Assembly: GCF_003479425.1 (NCBI RefSeq)
Contig: NZ_QUHC01000004.1
Location: forward strand, 186,001 to 250,000
Reading direction: 5' to 3'
Origin: Odoribacter sp. AF15-53
Lineage (GTDB): Bacteria; Bacteroidota; Bacteroidia; Bacteroidales; Marinifilaceae
Length of the DNA stretch: 64,000 nucleotides
Shown: positions 1 through 9,772 of the stretch, one piece after another
Numbering within the stretch: the first letter of the stretch is position 1
How the letters are laid out: every line of letters starts with the position of its first letter
The notes under the pieces: model-generated
The model's input: only the letters and a program-made list of their open reading frames with translations
Database searches by the model: none
Told to the model about the DNA's origin: nothing
Program-made: the position numbers and the translations under genes

Positions 1-191
1 CTGCTTTATACTCTCACTGGTGATTCGCCTATGTCACGATTGGAAATTAAGTTAAAATCAAGGGTGAATTGACTATGCGGACAATGGATGCATAATTGAT
101 GCATAATCGAAGCCTAATTAACTTATAGGTGAAACACCAGAGAGATGTCATGGAAACTCTACTGTATTTCTAGTGGAGGTGAAGGGCTGGA

Positions 192-1496
192 TTATCGGGC
201 CAGCTCGATCTTCGTCCGCATGTTTTTGATCTTTTCGTGGCGGATGAGGGATAGCAATTTTCTCAAATTGCCTCTTTGCACGGCCACGAAGGCATGGTAA
301 TCCTTGACCTCGATCCGGCCGATCTCTTCTTTTTTCAGGTTGCCTTTCTGGCAGAGGAAACCGACGATGTCCATTTTGTTGACTTTGTCTTTTTTCCCTT
401 TTCCGATGTATAAGGTGGTCCAGTAAGGTTCGGCCGGAAAATCGTGCTTTCCGGTGAGCGGGAAGGTTTCGGGGGCTTCCGGCAAGAATGCGGGGAGGGG
501 TTCTTCTTCACCGAGTAGGAGAAAGGCGGTTCCGGAGGCGTTCATCCGGGCGGTTCGGCCGTTGCGATGGATAAAAGATTCTTCCGTGTCGGGGATGTGG
601 TAGTGGATGATATATTTTATTTCCGGGATATCCAGCCCGCGGGAAGCGAGGTCGGTGGATATAAAGATATAAGTACTCCCGTTGCGGAATTTGCAGAGAG
701 CCCGTTCCCGCTCGTCTTGTTCCATGCCACCGTGGAAATACTCGTTGCTCACGCCTTTATCCCACAGGTAGTTGCTGACTTCCTCGGATCGTTCCCGGTA
801 CTTACAGAAGATAAGTGTGGGTCCCTCGTCCAGTTCACAGAGTAACTTGTACAACGTGTCGAGCTTGTTGTTTCCCCGTGCGTACACGCTTTTGACCGTC
901 AATTTGATCGGGGTCGCGTTTTCAAGGAAATCCAGCACTCGGGGGGATTGAAGTCCCGTGAATTCGGGTATTTCCACTGCCGACGTGGCGGATATTAACG
1001 TGCGTTTCCGCAGGTGGGGCAGGTGAGTGAAGATGTCTTCCATGTCCTCCTGAAATCCGAATTCAAGTGATTTGTCGAATTCATCCAGTATGATGGTCGA
1101 GATCGAGTTGGTGGCGATCGTATCATGCACGATGTGATCCAGAATACGCCCCGGTGTCCCGACAACGAGCGTGGGCGTGTGAGCCAAACTTCTGTTTTCC
1201 ACGTTGATGTCGTGACCTCCGTAGCAGCACACGATTTTAAAACCGCTTTTTAGGGAACGGAAAACCTGTTCTATCTGCATGGCTAGTTCCCGTGAAGGGG
1301 TCAGGATCAAGGCCTGCACGTTCGATTCGTTTGTATCTAGGCTTTCCAGCAACGGCAGGAGAAAAGCGAGCGTTTTACCCGATCCCGTGGGGGAAAGTAA
1401 AACAATGTTATTTGTTGTGCGGTGTGCTTCAAGCGATGCCTGTTGCATTTCATTTAGCGAGGTGATTCCGAGTGCTGATAGATTGAATGGTTCCAT
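192..1496 (-). CDS. DEAD-box RNA helicase, DbpA-like
   Basis: ATP-dependent RNA helicase of 434 aa, probably acting in the cytoplasm on rRNA or structured mRNA. Visible motifs are the Walker A SPTGSGKT (35-42), PSREL (68-72), GTPGR (113-117), DEFD (138-141, a variant of DEAD), SAT (169-171) and HRNGRTAR (310-317), which together give the two RecA-like lobes. The last ~75 residues (from about FPAEPYWTTLYIG) look like the small RNA-binding domain of DbpA/CsdA helicases, which binds rRNA hairpins in DbpA. It appears to be a single gene followed by a repeat-bearing gap. The Asp-Glu pair needed for Mg-ATP is kept, so the DEFD change should not abolish activity. Family assignment is strong; the DbpA orthology is less certain. 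Confidence 0.9.
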   Translation of the reverse strand: MEPFNLSALGITSLNEMQQASLEAHRTTNNIVLLSPTGSGKTLAFLLPLLESLDTNESNVQALILTPSRELAMQIEQVFRSLKSGFKIVCCYGGHDINVENRSLAHTPTLVVGTPGRILDHIVHDTIATNSISTIILDEFDKSLEFGFQEDMEDIFTHLPHLRKRTLISATSAVEIPEFTGLQSPRVLDFLENATPIKLTVKSVYARGNNKLDTLYKLLCELDEGPTLIFCKYRERSEEVSNYLWDKGVSNEYFHGGMEQDERERALCKFRNGSTYIFISTDLASRGLDIPEIKYIIHYHIPDTEESFIHRNGRTARMNASGTAFLLLGEEEPLPAFLPEAPETFPLTGKHDFPAEPYWTTLYIGKGKKDKVNKMDIVGFLCQKGNLKKEEIGRIEVKDYHAFVAVQRGNLRKLLSLIRHEKIKNMRTKIELAR

Positions 1497-1637
1497 GAAC
1501 AGGTAAACTTATTAATTTTAGATTTTAGATTTTAAATTTTAGATTCCGACCACACCATGAATCGCCTGCGGCGAGTTACAAGTTACAGGTTACATTTGCC
1601 TTCGACAAGTTACAAGTTAAAATCGCCCCCCGCGAGT
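1497..1637. repeat. Short-period AT-rich tandem repeats
   Basis: The gap between the helicase and patatin genes holds two simple arrays. One repeats the unit attttag (about 1514-1546). The other repeats gttacaa-like heptamers in two blocks (about 1575-1620). No gene is visible. The first array has a near-copy at 32937-32958. Confidence 0.6.
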
Positions 1638-2450
1638 CTATCCCTTTTCATTTTCAACTTTCAATTGATTGAGCTTCTTTAGTATTTTTGGTCGGGAGAA
1701 CACGACCATGGCTTGTCGGTAGCCCTCGTCCACGATTTTGTCGATGTTGTTCAGGTCGAACATACTGTATCGACTGATATGTTTCGGGACGATGACGATG
1801 TCACACAAGCGGGTGTCGATGTTCATGTTTGACAAGATACCCATGTGGAACGAGCGTTCGGCCAGGTGTACCATGCTCCGGATGTGGTTACTGGGTTCCA
1901 GCGGGTCGATATGCACGCCGATGACAACGTCGCAGAGGTCTCGGATCGGGCGTACCGGGAGGTTCATGAATACCCCGCCGTCCGAGTACTGGTGGTGGTT
2001 GATGGTCACGGGTACGAACACGATCGGTATGGCGCAAGAGGCCAGCACGCGGGGAACGACTTCTCCCGTGTTGAAATGCGTGGGTATCCCCAGGTTCATG
2101 TTGGTGGCGGTGACAACCAGCGGGATCTGCAAGTCCTCGAATGTTTTGACCCGGATGAAATCGGATAGTTTTTTCTCCAGTCCGGTCATGTGCATGATCC
2201 CGGTTTTGGATACTAACGGACGGGCGAAATCGAGGACCTTTTTACCTTTAAAGAAGTCTATACCTTCTTCAGCCGAGTGACCCGATGCGAAGATAACCCC
2301 CGCTATGGCCCCGGCACTGGTTCCCGATATGATGTCCGGTTTGATTCCCAGTTCCTGCATTGCTTTGTACACGCCAAGATGAGCGAATCCCCTGGCTCCC
2401 CCTCCACTTAATGCCAAACCTAGTTTGAATGGCCGTTGATTATCTTCCAT
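1638..2450 (-). CDS. Patatin-like phospholipase (RssA-type)
   Basis: Predicted cytoplasmic or membrane-associated acyl hydrolase of 270 aa using a Ser-Asp dyad. The glycine-rich oxyanion loop SGGGARG (15-21), the nucleophile elbow GTSAG (Ser45) and the catalytic Asp in DGG (Asp157) are all present, so the enzyme should be active. There is no signal peptide, so it resembles the compact RssA/YjjU group rather than the secreted patatin-porin fusions of Bacteroidota. Its substrate cannot be told from sequence. The last codons (VENEKG) are encoded by a TTGAAAGTTGAAAAT-type repeat that also lies just after tilS, so the C-terminus seems to have been extended into a repeat element. Confidence 0.85.
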   Translation of the reverse strand: MEDNQRPFKLGLALSGGGARGFAHLGVYKAMQELGIKPDIISGTSAGAIAGVIFASGHSAEEGIDFFKGKKVLDFARPLVSKTGIMHMTGLEKKLSDFIRVKTFEDLQIPLVVTATNMNLGIPTHFNTGEVVPRVLASCAIPIVFVPVTINHHQYSDGGVFMNLPVRPIRDLCDVVIGVHIDPLEPSNHIRSMVHLAERSFHMGILSNMNIDTRLCDIVIVPKHISRYSMFDLNNIDKIVDEGYRQAMVVFSRPKILKKLNQLKVENEKG

Positions 2451-2751
2451 GCGTAAAAAGAGTTTATAAAGTTTATAAGGTTTATAAAGTTCATAAGGTT
2501 CATGGACCCTACGGGTGTTTTGTTGACAGTCGCAGGGCGACTGGTTTGAATTTGCGGGATTTGGTGACGGTTAATGTCTTGTTGTCCCGAAGTGTTGTTA
2601 CGTTTATAAAGTTCATAAAGTTTATAAAGTCACGGATATCCTTCGAGTGATGTTAATCGGCAGCCCAAGCAGCCGTGAACAAAGCGCCCCGCAGGGGTCA
2701 ATAAACCTTATAAACTTTATAAACCTTATGGACTTTATGAACTATATAAAC
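2451..2751. repeat. 9-bp tandem arrays in both orientations
   Basis: This 300-bp gap between gapA and the patatin gene has no convincing gene. It holds two forward arrays of a 9-bp unit (gtttataaa/gttcataag) at 2462-2506 and 2602-2628, and a third array of the same unit in reverse orientation at about 2699-2751. The outer arrays can pair as long inverted repeats around a ~190-bp spacer. ORFs here translate to repeated YKV/INF peptides and are not credible genes. Confidence 0.75.
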
Positions 2752-2778
2752 AAAAGGGGACCTTTTCAGTCCCCCTTT
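2752..2778 (-). terminator. Intrinsic terminator of gapA
   Basis: Read on the minus strand, a 10-bp G/C-rich stem (2769-2778 with 2752-2761, one mismatch) is followed by a short T-run, four bases beyond the gapA stop codon. Confidence 0.75.
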
Positions 2779-2781
2779 CGT

Positions 2782-3846
<1,065 letters not shown>

Positions 3847-3849
3847 TCA

Positions 3850-3880
3850 CAAAAGTATGGATAAAAAAATGAAAAACAAA
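3850..3880 (-). promoter_or_regulatory. gapA promoter (Bacteroidota sigma-ABfr type)
   Basis: On the minus strand, TTTG (3877-3880) lies 19 bp upstream of TACTTTTG (3850-3857), matching TTTG-N19-23-TAnnTTTG. The start codon is about 64 bp downstream of the -7 box. Confidence 0.8.
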
Positions 3881-4022
3881 GAAGTTTTAGATTAGTTATA
3901 CGCGAACGTTTTTTTTCTTAAAAAAGCTTGCGCAAACGTTTTAAATTTCATACCTTTACCCCCGCAATTAAAGGAAATGTTTTTTGCTTTTATAAGTGTA
4001 GTAAATTTATTGTTAGTGTGTT

Positions 4023-4048
4023 AAAAAGAGGCCATTCGCCTCTTTTTT
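4023..4048. terminator. Bidirectional intrinsic terminator
   Basis: A perfect 10-bp stem, AAAAAGAGGC/GCCTCTTTTT with loop CATTC, is flanked by A and T runs and so can act in either direction. It could end a leftward tilS transcript (420 bp past the stop) or a short rightward transcript that starts near 3965. Confidence 0.8.
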
Positions 4049-4470
4049 AGTTTTTGACTTCTTTCGAAGAATCATGGGGTAATCCGGAAAGTGGATGCCT
4101 GACCTGATTCCCTCTTGGAACTCTTGGAGTGTTTATTATTGTAGGTAATTGTAAAAAATGATGAATTGTATAATTTTGTTATAATTGTCTCGTGATTTTT
4201 TATTAAGCTATAGTGTTGATACTTAGTATTTCTTTGGCGTTTCGACGTGTTCTTGTCGGTGTCTCGTCTGTAAGTTAACGATAAGTTGCCGATAAGTTAC
4301 CGATAAGTTGCCGATAGGTACCGTATATTTATCCCTGATGTCGTGTTGGGGTGTTGTGAAGATATAGGAGAGATACCCTTGAGGCTACTCTTCGACCTTA
4401 TTCCCTTCCCCTCCTTTCGGGTGGAAAGGAAATAAAGTCGATTTGCCCTTTCATTTTCAATTTTCAATTT
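4049..4470. repeat. Gene-free gap with 11-bp tandem repeat and hairpin
   Basis: No gene is visible between the terminator and tilS. About five copies of an 11-bp unit (cgataagttgc and variants) lie at 4268-4322. A long imperfect hairpin follows at 4393-4438 (core stem TCCTTTC/GAAAGGA with loop GGGTG, outer stem CGAC..TTATT). An array of ttttcaat-like units sits at about 4450-4490, running into the tilS stop. Confidence 0.6.
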
Positions 4471-5808
4471 TCAACTTTCAATTGTTTTTGATTGTTTCAC
4501 CACCAGAATCCTTTTCGTGGTCGGGGATATCTTGTAACGGTCGTCGATGCGATGGCCGACAACCCAGATGATGTCTTTGCCTGATTGCAGGAGAAGGCAG
4601 TCTTTTTTCTGTTTGGCACTGAATTTTAAATCGGTGAAGAAGTCACTCAACTTTTTCTTGCTGCGTTTCATGCCTAGCGGGCAGAACCAGTCGCCCGTGG
4701 ACCAGTGGCGCAACACGAGGGGATAGGTGAGTTTGGCAACGTCGAAACAGCCCGTGGAGGGATCTTGCGGTACCTCGAACGAGTCGTCGATGTCGTGTTC
4801 TTCCAGTGTGAAGGTATATTCATCCATGCGGTACTCGCCATTGTCGGCCAGCAGCGTGCGCTCGTCTTCTTTTTCGAGGATGTTGAACAGTCGCCAGTAG
4901 ACCCGTCCTTTCGTGAGCAAGTATTCACCGGCCTCGAATTGCTTGCCCGGTATGGCATCACAACTGTTCAGGATGTCGTCGATCTGGGTAGAATTGAACC
5001 CGTACGGCCGTAATATCTCGAACAGGAGCGTGTAGGGTGCGGGGGTGTTGACCGTTTTCTGTATGTCGATGAGTATTTCCCCGTTTTCCTCGCTTATAAC
5101 GGAGGCTTTCAGTTGTTCGATGCCGTAGCGGTAGATTTGTTCCACCTCTTTCATCGTGTCGCAGTTTTCCTGCACGGTGTTGAGGAACGAGGGATTGATC
5201 TCCTTGCAGACGGGGATGATCGTGTGGCGTATTTTGTTGCGCACGTAGTCGAGCGAGTTGTTGGTCGAGTCGGTGCGGTAGCCGAGTTGGTTTTTCTCGA
5301 TGTAAGCGATGATCTCGTCCCGGGAGCGGGAGAGAAGCGGGCGCAGGATTTTATCTTTGACGGGACGGATTCCGGTGAGTCCCTTGATTCCCGTGCCGCG
5401 GCATATATTAATAAAGATGGTTTCCGCGAGGTCGTCAGCATGATGTCCCACGACGATATAGTCCATTTTCTTTTTCAGGCGCATCTCCTCGAACCAGTTG
5501 TAACGCAGTTCGCGGGCGGCCATCTCGATGCTGATACCTTTTTTACGGGCGTATTCCTGGGTGTCGAAACGTTTAACGCTCATGGGAATCCCGTAGGTCT
5601 CGCAGAAGCGTTTGACGAATTGTTCGTCCATGTTCGATTCCTTGCCCCGGAGATTAAAGTTGCAGTGCAGGGCATATATTTTCAGGTTTAGATACTTGAA
5701 CGCGTGGAGCAGGGTGATTGAATCGGCTCCCCCGCTGACGGCAATGATAAATCCCGCGTTCGCGTCTATCTCGTGTTCCTTCAGGAACTGTTTTATCGTG
5801 TCCAACAT
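4471..5808 (-). CDS. tilS: tRNA(Ile)-lysidine synthetase
   Basis: Modifies C34 of the CAU-anticodon tRNA-Ile to lysidine using ATP and lysine, so that the tRNA reads AUA. This is essential in most bacteria. The ATP-pyrophosphatase loop SGGADS (25-30) opens the N-terminal catalytic domain. HHADD and the GIKGLTGI stretch that follow are typical of the family. A central TilS domain and a C-terminal TilS_C domain (about 365-440, LRHWSTGDWFCPLGMKRSKK) complete the 445-aa protein, a usual length for Bacteroidota. The C-terminal codons run into a short-period repeat. The gene is independent of its neighbours in function. Confidence 0.95.
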   Translation of the reverse strand: MLDTIKQFLKEHEIDANAGFIIAVSGGADSITLLHAFKYLNLKIYALHCNFNLRGKESNMDEQFVKRFCETYGIPMSVKRFDTQEYARKKGISIEMAARELRYNWFEEMRLKKKMDYIVVGHHADDLAETIFINICRGTGIKGLTGIRPVKDKILRPLLSRSRDEIIAYIEKNQLGYRTDSTNNSLDYVRNKIRHTIIPVCKEINPSFLNTVQENCDTMKEVEQIYRYGIEQLKASVISEENGEILIDIQKTVNTPAPYTLLFEILRPYGFNSTQIDDILNSCDAIPGKQFEAGEYLLTKGRVYWRLFNILEKEDERTLLADNGEYRMDEYTFTLEEHDIDDSFEVPQDPSTGCFDVAKLTYPLVLRHWSTGDWFCPLGMKRSKKKLSDFFTDLKFSAKQKKDCLLLQSGKDIIWVVGHRIDDRYKISPTTKRILVVKQSKTIES

Positions 5809-5892
5809 AACCTCTTACTTTAATGAATAGCCTAAAGTAGCGATTTTTCTTGAAAAAAGGGCGAGAACGAGGATAAAAATGATGATTTATTT

Positions 5893-7743
5893 TTACCAGA
5901 AGCGTTGCTTGCCATCGCTTATTGTGAAAATACGTTCCTCGTTACCCGTGGTGTGATTGCGTAACCAGTAGATGGCGTTCGAGGGAACGTTTTCAAATTC
6001 AATCTCGTAGCTGTCGGCAATCTTGCAGCCCAAGGATTGCCAGCCGTCGAGGTTGAAGTAGAATAGTTCGTATTCGTTGCCGGGGTAGATGCCGTTCGCG
6101 TCGTTACGGGGTAGATACATGATGCTCGACACGCTGACGGGATGCCCGAAGTCGACGATCAGTCGACGGTCAATTCGCCCGTAACTGAGCGGGTTGTTGT
6201 CAAAGAGAGCGTCAAGGCGGGCTCCCCTGCCCGTGGGGTCGATAATTTTTCCGGTGATGTTACGTCCCCGGCAATCCCTGATTTGCCATTCCGCCAGTTC
6301 CACCGCTTTCGTGTGTTCGAAAAGCCAGTAGCGGTAAGTGCGGGTTGTGTCAACGGGGATAACCGTGGGATACATGTTAGGATTGTGCTCCACTCGGTGA
6401 AGGCGTACGGTGTCTCGAAAGGTCGGATCGTTAGCCGCGCGGAATGATGCTCCGACGAGAGCATTGCCATGATATACCTTATTATGGTGTAAGGGATATT
6501 TACGGGTAATTTTCAAGGTTTGCAAGCGGGTCGTGTCAGGAAGTAGCGGGAGAATATTCCCGTTTGCTTGCAGGATGAACGGGTAGGAGTAATACCGGGG
6601 ATTCTCCCCTTTAAAGTAGAGGGGAAAATAGACGATGCCGGGGCCCATTTTGCGGAAATGGGCTTTTCCCCGTTTCACCCGGCTCCAGTCCACGGGCCGT
6701 AAATTTTTCCCGTTGAACACGGCGAGGTAGACGTGGCGCGTGTTTTCGGAGTGGGACGGGGAGGCAGGGGTAACGGTGACATCCCGTGTCCGCAGGTATT
6801 TGTCAGTGACATCCCGGTTGTACGGGGAGGTGAAGAAAGGCGGGATGTATTCATTCGTTTCCGGCATGGGAATTTCGTTTGCCGAGTAGGTGCGCCGGAA
6901 GACTTTCGGGGCGTTTTTCATTTCCAGTTGCCCGCCGAGGATGTCGTTGTTTTTCGGGTCGATGACGAGCGCCCACTCGTGGAACCCGTTCATGTCGGCC
7001 CAGGCGGGCACGTGGTCGATGACGGCTGGGATGCCTGCCGAGCGGTAGGCCAATAGTTGTAGTTGGCTGGAGAACACGCATTCGGAGGCGTTATAGGGTA
7101 TTTCGGCTACCTGACGGCTGTCGTCGTCCATACCGAGAGCGTAACCGTGGATCATTTGCCCCATGTTGTACACGGAATGTTTCCGATCGTCGAAGTACGC
7201 GATGGCTTCCTGCAGGTGTTCTTTTTGTCGTGGAGGAAGCGAGTCTCTCCAGTAATCGAGCGGCTCGTTCCCGATGCGGTAGGGAAGAAGGTATTCGAGG
7301 AAGTCGTCGAACGTGAGTTCTTCGAGCCAGGGATAGGTGGTCCATTGCCGGAATGCCTCGTCGATATTGTGTATCAGGTACTCGGCCGTGATGTGTTCCA
7401 CGTCCGGTTCCGGGCGCAGTTGCCTGAGGATACGGGGATCGCGGAGGGGCTGCATGAGAATGACTTTTCCGAGCAGGAAGGAATTGGTCGCGCTGTCGAC
7501 CTTGTGCCGGAGGCCCCGTAGGTAGGGGCCGTTGAGGGTGTGGTGTCCCGGCATGTTTTCGATGAGGAACATGGCGGCCTCGCGTTTGAGGCTGTCCCGC
7601 GGGTCGAGGGAGTAATGATCCACTACTTTCCGGAGTTCCGCCCGGTTATCTCCCGCGGCTTGAAAAGCGTGTTCGAGGCGTTCGGAAGATTGCCGACAGG
7701 AACAACAAACGATGAGGATGAATGAATATATTATTATGCGCAC
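5893..7743 (-). CDS. Transglutaminase-like lipoprotein with C-terminal discoidin-like domain
   Basis: Predicted lipoprotein of 616 aa: a short hydrophobic signal ends in IVCCSC, with the lipidated Cys near residue 16. A transglutaminase/papain-like core is visible with Cys222 (NASECVFSS), His255 (GFHEWALV) and Asp262 (IDPKN), the expected Cys-His-Asp triad. In bacteria such domains often act as peptidases or cross-linkers on cell-surface peptides. The last ~150 residues (VDFGHPVSVSSIMYLPRND onward) look like a beta-sandwich of the F5/8-type (discoidin) ligand-binding kind. The residues after the Cys (RQSS) are not acidic, which argues for the periplasmic face. The substrate is unknown. It has its own promoter and is transcribed away from the SusCD cassettes. 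Confidence 0.75.
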   Translation of the reverse strand: MRIIIYSFILIVCCSCRQSSERLEHAFQAAGDNRAELRKVVDHYSLDPRDSLKREAAMFLIENMPGHHTLNGPYLRGLRHKVDSATNSFLLGKVILMQPLRDPRILRQLRPEPDVEHITAEYLIHNIDEAFRQWTTYPWLEELTFDDFLEYLLPYRIGNEPLDYWRDSLPPRQKEHLQEAIAYFDDRKHSVYNMGQMIHGYALGMDDDSRQVAEIPYNASECVFSSQLQLLAYRSAGIPAVIDHVPAWADMNGFHEWALVIDPKNNDILGGQLEMKNAPKVFRRTYSANEIPMPETNEYIPPFFTSPYNRDVTDKYLRTRDVTVTPASPSHSENTRHVYLAVFNGKNLRPVDWSRVKRGKAHFRKMGPGIVYFPLYFKGENPRYYSYPFILQANGNILPLLPDTTRLQTLKITRKYPLHHNKVYHGNALVGASFRAANDPTFRDTVRLHRVEHNPNMYPTVIPVDTTRTYRYWLFEHTKAVELAEWQIRDCRGRNITGKIIDPTGRGARLDALFDNNPLSYGRIDRRLIVDFGHPVSVSSIMYLPRNDANGIYPGNEYELFYFNLDGWQSLGCKIADSYEIEFENVPSNAIYWLRNHTTGNEERIFTISDGKQRFW

Positions 7744-7796
7744 GATCTACGGGTGTTTACGGGTTACGTTTTTTTAGTTAAGTAAAAAATGTAATG

Positions 7797-7828
7797 CAAA
7801 GGTAGTTAATTTATTTAAAAACTTCAAC
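7797..7828 (-). promoter_or_regulatory. Promoter of the transglutaminase-like gene
   Basis: On the minus strand a TACCTTTG box (7797-7804) fits TAnnTTTG. GTTG, 20 bp upstream (7825-7828), is a one-mismatch -33 element. Confidence 0.6.
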
Positions 7829-7903
7829 CGGTGATTTTTAGAAAAATAAGTTGAAAAGCAAGGGAAAAAGGGCGTAAAAAGAGCCGGAAATGAATAGATG
7901 GGT

Positions 7904-7934
7904 TTTGTTTATTAAAAATAAAATGTTATTTTTG
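7904..7934 (+). promoter_or_regulatory. Promoter of cassette 1 sigma gene
   Basis: TTTG (7904-7907), 19 bp, then TATTTTTG (7927-7934) is an exact match to the Bacteroidota housekeeping consensus. The predicted transcription start is about 35 bp before the TTG start codon. The divergent promoter of the neighbouring gene lies 75 bp to the left. Confidence 0.8.
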
Positions 7935-7977
7935 AGATTCCGTAAATGGATGTTCCGTGAGTTTAATTTTTTAGCAC

Positions 7978-8538
7978 TTGACAATATCTGAAGATACTTT
8001 GATAAAGAAATTTCGTGCGGGAAACAGCATGATTTTTAAGGAGATTTTCGATCGTTATTATCTCCCCGTGAAGTCGTATGCTTTCCGGTACGTGGAAGAT
8101 GACGAGGTTATCGAGGATTTCGTGCAAGATGCGTTTCTCCAAGTTTGGGAGAGACGGGAACATTTCTTTTTTGTCGCTGCTATCAAGAGTTTCCTGTACA
8201 CGAGCGTGCGAAACGCTTGTCTGGATCATTTGAGGCACCAGAAGGTGCGACGGCAGCATGAACCGGAACTGGTATTGTGGCTCTCGGAAGAAGGTGACGA
8301 GGAGTTCTTGCTGGAAGATGAGGTTCACGCGATGGTGTACGAGGCTATCAAAGATTTGTCGGAACAATCGAGGCGGGTGGTCATCATGACGATGGACGGG
8401 GCCTCGAATCCCGAGATTGCCGAACAACTGGGAGTTTCTGTCAACACGGTAAAGACGATAAAATTGCGGGCTTACCGGGTGTTGAGGGAACGGTTGAAAG
8501 GTCTGCAGTGGTTGTTATTACTTCTTTTCGGCGTTTAA
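7978..8538 (+). CDS. ECF sigma factor, cassette 1 (FecI-like)
   Basis: Extracytoplasmic-function sigma-70 of 186 aa. Region 2 (about 15-85, with VIEDFVQDAFLQVWE) binds core polymerase and the -10 element. The region 4 helix-turn-helix (about 138-165, NPEIAEQLGVSVNTVKTIK) binds the -35 element. Translation probably starts at TTG: an in-frame TAG lies two codons upstream, and the first ATG (8029) would delete the start of region 2. The protein ends in the hydrophobic tail WLLLLLFGV, a feature shared by the other four sigma factors here. The partner is the FecR-type protein just downstream. Its regulon is likely the susC-to-thioredoxin genes that follow. Confidence 0.92.
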   Translation: MTISEDTLIKKFRAGNSMIFKEIFDRYYLPVKSYAFRYVEDDEVIEDFVQDAFLQVWERREHFFFVAAIKSFLYTSVRNACLDHLRHQKVRRQHEPELVLWLSEEGDEEFLLEDEVHAMVYEAIKDLSEQSRRVVIMTMDGASNPEIAEQLGVSVNTVKTIKLRAYRVLRERLKGLQWLLLLLFGV

Positions 8539-8607
8539 GAAAATTTTTTTAGTAAGGGATGTCACCCTGTGAGGGGGTGTCTACGTTTTAGGGAAAATTT
8601 TATAGGA

Positions 8608-9768
8608 ATGAAGAAGATTGATCCTAAGGTAGAGCTATTGATTTATCGCTTTTTGCGGGGAGAACTCTCTGGCGAAGAGCGGGAGGAACTGGACTGTTGG
8701 TTACAGGATGGGGAGCATCGGGTGTGGTTCGAGAATATCTGTAACAAGGAGAATATTCTGCAGAAATCTTTTCACTTTGATCGATTGAATAAAGGACGGG
8801 AGGAGAGTTGGAGACGATTGGAGAAGAGCACCGGGTTATGGCGGCGCAGGGTGATGCGGCGTTGGATGGTGGCGGCAGCTTCTTTGATGATTCCCTTGCT
8901 GGTGGGCGTGTTGTATCACGACATGTTGTGGAATAATGACCCGTTGATGCTGGTGAAAAAGACGGAGATTGTTCCGGGTGTGTCTACCGCAACATTATAT
9001 CTTCCGGACGGGAAGGTGGTGGACCTGGGTAAAGATAGTGTCTGTTCGTTGAAGTTGGCGAGCGGGGGAACGTTTCAGAACGAGCGGGGTACCCTGACTT
9101 ACCGGGAGGATAGCACGAAAAAGAGCGCGTTACGATACAGTGAACTTCGGATTCCCCGGGGGGGAGAGTATAAAGTGATCTTGCCGGACGGGACAATCGT
9201 GTGGCTGAATGCCGAATCGTCGCTTCGTTTCCCGAACGAGTTCTCTGGTAAAACGAGAAAGGTGTATGCGAGGGGGGAGTTGTATTTCGACGTGACGCGC
9301 AACGAGGCTCAGCCTTTCGAGGTGGAGGTCGAGGATGATTACACGATCGAGGTGTTGGGAACGGAGTTTAATGTACGGGCTTATCAGGATTCTCCTTGTG
9401 CCACGACTTTGGTGAAAGGAAGCGTGCGGGTGAAAGGGAAGGATCAGGAGGTTTTGCTGAAACCCGGGCAACAAGCCGTGGAAACGGGCGACGGGAAGAG
9501 AATCGAGGTGAAGGATGTTGACGTGGGGCCGTGTATAGCGTGGCATAACGGGTTGTTCTATTTCGACCAAACCCCTTTGGAGGATATCATGGAGGAGTTG
9601 GCACGCTGGTATGACGTGCAGGTGTTTTTCGAGAACGAGAGCGTGAAGAACGAGTGTTTTTCTTTAGAGATGAAACGCTTTGATGATTTTAACCGGGTGT
9701 TGAGTTTGATCGAACACACGGGAATGGTAAAAATAACAGTAAATGAGCATGTAGTAACCGTGAGATAA
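8608..9768 (+). CDS. FecR-type anti-sigma factor, cassette 1
   Basis: Inner-membrane regulator that sequesters or activates the ECF sigma factor according to a signal from the SusC plug/STN domain. The 386 aa comprise a cytoplasmic anti-sigma head (1-80), one membrane segment (about 86-103, MVAAASLMIPLLVG), and a periplasmic FecR domain with the typical IPRGGEYKVILPDGT and LNAESSLRFP motifs. A C-terminal DUF4974/STN-like domain (last ~75 residues) is the probable contact for the SusC STN domain. An upstream GTG at 8569 would add 13 residues of uncharacteristic sequence. ATG 8608 restores the usual family N-terminus. Confidence 0.9.
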   Translation: MKKIDPKVELLIYRFLRGELSGEEREELDCWLQDGEHRVWFENICNKENILQKSFHFDRLNKGREESWRRLEKSTGLWRRRVMRRWMVAAASLMIPLLVGVLYHDMLWNNDPLMLVKKTEIVPGVSTATLYLPDGKVVDLGKDSVCSLKLASGGTFQNERGTLTYREDSTKKSALRYSELRIPRGGEYKVILPDGTIVWLNAESSLRFPNEFSGKTRKVYARGELYFDVTRNEAQPFEVEVEDDYTIEVLGTEFNVRAYQDSPCATTLVKGSVRVKGKDQEVLLKPGQQAVETGDGKRIEVKDVDVGPCIAWHNGLFYFDQTPLEDIMEELARWYDVQVFFENESVKNECFSLEMKRFDDFNRVLSLIEHTGMVKITVNEHVVTVR

Positions 9769-9772
9769 AAAA

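Noticed and set aside
1..191. Possible gene fragment at the left edge
   Set aside because: No open frame with recognisable content; only a duplicated gatgcataat word near 87-106.
4268..4322. Possible CRISPR-like repeat
   Set aside because: The 11-bp units are contiguous without spacers and no cas genes are present.
5113..5691. 192-codon frame opposite tilS
   Set aside because: Antisense shadow of a well-supported gene in a G/C-rich stretch; no domain or start context.
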